Positions 61,364-64,000 of a DNA stretch of 64,000 nt are shown here, piece after piece; position 1 is the first letter of the stretch, and every line of letters starts with the position of its first letter. The notes beneath the pieces were generated by a model. It was not told the origin of the DNA. It did no database searches and was given only the letters and a program-made list of their open reading frames with translations. Both the position numbers and the translations under genes were made by a program. The stretch lies in contig JAETRD010000018.1 in NCBI GenBank assembly GCA_021770345.1, forward strand, positions 1-64,000, given 5' to 3'. Source of the DNA: Lachnospiraceae bacterium. Its GTDB lineage: Bacteria; Bacillota; Clostridia; Lachnospirales; Lachnospiraceae.

Positions 61364-62311
61364 CTAGCCCTCCTTCCTGTTAAAAAGCTTAAACTGAACC
61401 ACAGACACCGCAAGAATAATCAGGAAAAGGATATACGCAATCGCGGATGCGTATCCGGTCTGTGTCGTCCCCGTCTCAAAACCGAATTTGTAGAGATACA
61501 TCACCACCGTCTGCACCGAATCATAGGATGCGCTCGCCTTCTCCGCCATCAGATACGGCAGATCGAACATCTGCAGACCGCCGATCAATGAAGTGATCGC
61601 CACATACAGAAGAATCGGCCGAAGAAGCGGCAGCGTGATTTTTGCAAACACGGTCCATCTCCCGGCGCCGTCGATTGCCGCCGCCTCAAAATAATCTTTT
61701 GAGATTCCCTGTACACCCGCCATCAGCATGATAAATGAATTGCCAAACCACACCCAAGTCTGTACAACGGCGATCGTCACACCGGCGTGTGCCGCGGTCC
61801 CAAGCCAGTCGATCGGCTGGTAGGTCTTTCCGAACAACTGACAGATGCTGTATATGATCTGATTGAACGTACCGTAACGCCAGTCTAAAAGCGTCTTGAA
61901 CAAAAATGCGACAGAAGTCGCTGCAATCAGGTTCGGCAGATAATAAATCACGCGGAAAATGCCAAGTCCCTTCATCTTGTATTTCACATCGCTGAACACC
62001 ATCATCAGAAGGAACGCGAGTCCCAGCTGCAGAACGATATTGACGCCCCAGATCCGCACGGTATTCCCAAGCGCTCTCCAGAAAAATTTGTCCGTCAGAA
62101 CACGTTTATAATTCTCAAACCATATCCAGCCTGCTTCACCCACTCCCGCGATCTTTGCGTCGGTAAAGCTGAAATACAGGGTTCTCACTACCGGATACAC
62201 GCTAAAAATCAAAAATACAATAACGAAGGGCGCGACAAAAAAGTAACCTGCATTATCATAATTTTTCATTTTTTTCTTTTTCGTTTCCATAATCCCCATA
62301 CCCTTTCCCAT
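61364..62311 (-). CDS. Carbohydrate ABC transporter permease, MalF family
   Basis: A 315-residue permease with six helices and the EAA loop (YFEAAAIDGAGRWTVFAKITLPLLRP, about 205-230). A Lys-rich cytoplasmic N terminus (METKKKKMKN) precedes helix one. ATG 62311 has GGAAGG; ATG 62290 is an alternative. It is followed at five bases by the MalG-type gene. Confidence 0.93.
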   Translation of the reverse strand: MGKGMGIMETKKKKMKNYDNAGYFFVAPFVIVFLIFSVYPVVRTLYFSFTDAKIAGVGEAGWIWFENYKRVLTDKFFWRALGNTVRIWGVNIVLQLGLAFLLMMVFSDVKYKMKGLGIFRVIYYLPNLIAATSVAFLFKTLLDWRYGTFNQIIYSICQLFGKTYQPIDWLGTAAHAGVTIAVVQTWVWFGNSFIMLMAGVQGISKDYFEAAAIDGAGRWTVFAKITLPLLRPILLYVAITSLIGGLQMFDLPYLMAEKASASYDSVQTVVMYLYKFGFETGTTQTGYASAIAYILFLIILAVSVVQFKLFNRKEG

Positions 62312-62347
62312 ATTCTGTCCTTCCGCACCCGAACAGGGGAGCCACGC

Positions 62348-62368
62348 GGCCCGCCGATACAGCGGGCC
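62348..62368 (-). other. Hairpin between binding-protein and permease genes
   Basis: Perfect seven-base-pair G+C stem GGCCCGC / GCGGGCC with a seven-base loop and no U-run. Such hairpins stabilise the upstream message, giving more binding protein than permease. Confidence 0.55.
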
Positions 62369-62381
62369 TGTGATTCGCCGG

Positions 62382-63806
62382 TTACTCTCTGTTTACCGTG
62401 ATATCCGGATAAGTGGACTCAATCTTGTCATAGAAATCGCTGACTGCTTCTTCCTTTGTCGCCTCTCCGGTCTTAACCGCAGAAATTGCATTGCCCCACG
62501 CATCGCCGATCGCCTGATCGTATCTGGTCACCTTCGATATGTCGATTTCCTCCGCCTGCTGTAACCAGAACTCATACAATTTCTGACCTCCGTAAACCTC
62601 GTTCGCGTCGTCTTTGTGCTTTTCAAGAACTGATTTCAGGGAAACGGTGTCGCCCTGGGAGAACTTGATCCACCACTCTGCGGTCTCCTCGTTTAACGTA
62701 CAGAACTTCACATACTCCCATGCCGTCTCTTTCTTCTCGGACTGGGAGGAAATGCCGATGTAGGTACCGCCGTCAAAACCGTATGCCGGACCTGCGCAAA
62801 CACCCCAGGAACCGGAGGTATCCTTCACATGATCTCTCAATGTAAGCACGCCCCATGCCGGAAGCCCGTATGCAAATACTTCTGTCTTCTCCATATCCTT
62901 TGTCGCTTCTTCGAATTCATCCGCACTTTTCCACACGTCAACGGAATCATCCGCATAGCTCTGGATATCCGCGCTCAGAATCGGCACCTGACCAGCCATC
63001 GCCTGGAGCCACGGAGTAGACCACTGGTTCGCATATGCGGTCAGATCCCCCTGGTAAAGGTCCACGCACAGATCCATAAAGTCATATCTCGACTGTGATA
63101 CATTTAACACTCCGTCGATCACCCATGCAGAATCGCCGGAAAATACGTTCATCTCCGCATCGGAGGAGAAAATCCGGTAGCCCGCATCTTTTAATGTCTG
63201 CGCGGTCTTTAAAATCGTCGGATAATCCGCAAAAAGCTTTCCGATCTCTTCCGGATCGTCCGTGCCGAATACCGTCTTCGCAATATCTCTCCGGTAATAA
63301 ATACCCGCCGGTGTAATCTGATAGGAGATCGCCCTCTGCACACCGTCATCGGACTGACCTACCTCCCACACATAGTCGACAATCTGATCCGCGTAATCTT
63401 TCGCACCAAACTGATCCAGATCCTCAAAAAATCCCGCATCATAAAAATCTTCCAGCATTTTCGGCTCGCCCACGATAATATCCGGTTCCTTTTCTCCTGC
63501 AAGCAGTGCCGTCTGAACTTTGGTCGGATAGTTTGCCGGCTCAATTACCACCGTCTCGACCTCCACGCCGGTCTGCTCCGTGTAGCGCTTTCCAAAATCG
63601 ATCAGATCATCTGACAACGTCCAGACAACAAGCTTCTCACCCGATGATGCGCCGCCTTCCGCAGCGTTTCCGCCCGCATTCTCTGTCCCGACCGCGTCTT
63701 TTGCCCCCGCGGATGCATTGCTCTCCTTTGAATCCCCGCCGCACGCCGTCATCGAAAGTGCCATCGCACCCACAAGCGCCATTGATACTGCTTTTTTCCA
63801 ATTCAT
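62382..63806 (-). CDS. Sugar ABC transporter substrate-binding lipoprotein
   Basis: A 474-residue family 1 solute-binding protein. The lipoprotein signal (MNWKKAVSMALVGAMALSM) ends in a lipobox with Cys at about 22 (MTACGG), followed by a Gly/Ala/Ser/Asn linker and the binding fold (VVWTLSDDLIDFGKRYTEQTGV, EPDIIVGEPKML). It is first in the transporter operon with AGGAGGA before the ATG. The substrate is not evident. Confidence 0.93.
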   Translation of the reverse strand: MNWKKAVSMALVGAMALSMTACGGDSKESNASAGAKDAVGTENAGGNAAEGGASSGEKLVVWTLSDDLIDFGKRYTEQTGVEVETVVIEPANYPTKVQTALLAGEKEPDIIVGEPKMLEDFYDAGFFEDLDQFGAKDYADQIVDYVWEVGQSDDGVQRAISYQITPAGIYYRRDIAKTVFGTDDPEEIGKLFADYPTILKTAQTLKDAGYRIFSSDAEMNVFSGDSAWVIDGVLNVSQSRYDFMDLCVDLYQGDLTAYANQWSTPWLQAMAGQVPILSADIQSYADDSVDVWKSADEFEEATKDMEKTEVFAYGLPAWGVLTLRDHVKDTSGSWGVCAGPAYGFDGGTYIGISSQSEKKETAWEYVKFCTLNEETAEWWIKFSQGDTVSLKSVLEKHKDDANEVYGGQKLYEFWLQQAEEIDISKVTRYDQAIGDAWGNAISAVKTGEATKEEAVSDFYDKIESTYPDITVNRE

Positions 63807-63861
63807 AAAAATATCCTCCTTTATTTTTCGAAACGGTCACGTCCTGTTTCTTTATGTTTTT

Positions 63862-63902
63862 ATTATAGAAAAGAAAAAGGCGCCATATAATGACGCTTTT
63901 TT
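63862..63902 (-). promoter_or_regulatory. -10 box and overlapping hairpin upstream of the sugar ABC operon
   Basis: A perfect TATAAT lies at 63862-63867 on the minus strand, 55 bases before the ATG. Where the -35 box should be there is an imperfect hairpin (63874-63886 with 63890-63902) flanked by A/T runs. It may be the terminator of the gene to the right or an operator overlapping the promoter. No good -35 match was found. Confidence 0.5.
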
Positions 63903-64000
63903 CATAAAGGTGTTCTTTTTTTAGTTTCCAAATGTTACTGTCCGCGTCACACTATCTTTCCATCGTCACGCAGATCGACCCTGCTTTTCCTTCCCGTATC

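Overview
The window looks like chromosome of a mid-GC Gram-positive anaerobe of the Clostridia, most likely family Lachnospiraceae. This is inferred from gene content: RadA and ClpC of clostridial type, a predicted PPi-dependent phosphofructokinase, cohesin and dockerin modules, YesM/YesN systems, many sugar ABC transporters and strong AGGAGG ribosome sites. Most genes are on the minus strand. No rRNA, tRNA, insertion sequence, prophage or CRISPR array was recognised.

Layout. (1) 208-10532, minus: a complete natural-product (RiPP) operon of the Clo7bot/CLI_3235 type. In transcription order it encodes a radical SAM/SPASM maturase, a companion maturation protein, a carrier-like protein that lacks the pantetheine serine, a 67-residue precursor with a CxCxCxCxC core, an FtsX/MacB-type permease with its ATPase, a one-chain ABC exporter and a subtilisin-like protease. 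A hairpin follows the precursor gene and an eight-copy heptamer repeat sits at the exporter start. (2) 10637-15103: radA, a conserved companion gene and clpC. (3) 15463-24929: a beta-glucoside locus (GH3 enzyme, GPH symporter, AraC regulator) next to a cell-surface pair, a membrane-anchored cohesin-like protein and a dockerin-bearing peptidoglycan glucosaminidase. (4) 25060-31084: a membrane-anchored GH3 enzyme with reversed domain order, a GHKL/LytTR two-component system and a decayed radical SAM gene. (5) 31357-36411: phosphofructokinase, an esterase / zinc-ribbon membrane protein / acyltransferase operon and a divergent GntR regulator. (6) 36514-46757: a heterodimeric ABC exporter, a DUF368 protein, a chemoreceptor, an amino-acid symporter, a cytidylate-kinase-like protein, a phosphopantetheinyl transferase and a GltD-like flavoprotein. 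(7) 47094-51706: a polyamine transporter (potABCD) with an unusual PotA and PotD. (8) 51917-55216: a large hybrid sensor kinase. (9) 55538-63806: a sugar ABC transporter with two substrate-binding proteins and a YesM/YesN pair whose regulator is frameshifted at a G8 tract.

How it fits together. The RiPP operon is the most system-like part: precursor, modification enzymes, two exporters and a protease are ordered with overlapping or closely spaced genes behind one good promoter. Elsewhere the theme is carbohydrate sensing, uptake and hydrolysis. Several intergenic regions hold dense palindromes (15204-15346, 31121-31299, 55234-55438) that may be mobile palindromic repeats or structured RNAs.

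Functional calls rest on reading motifs by eye. No database search was run, and start codons were chosen by ribosome-site spacing.
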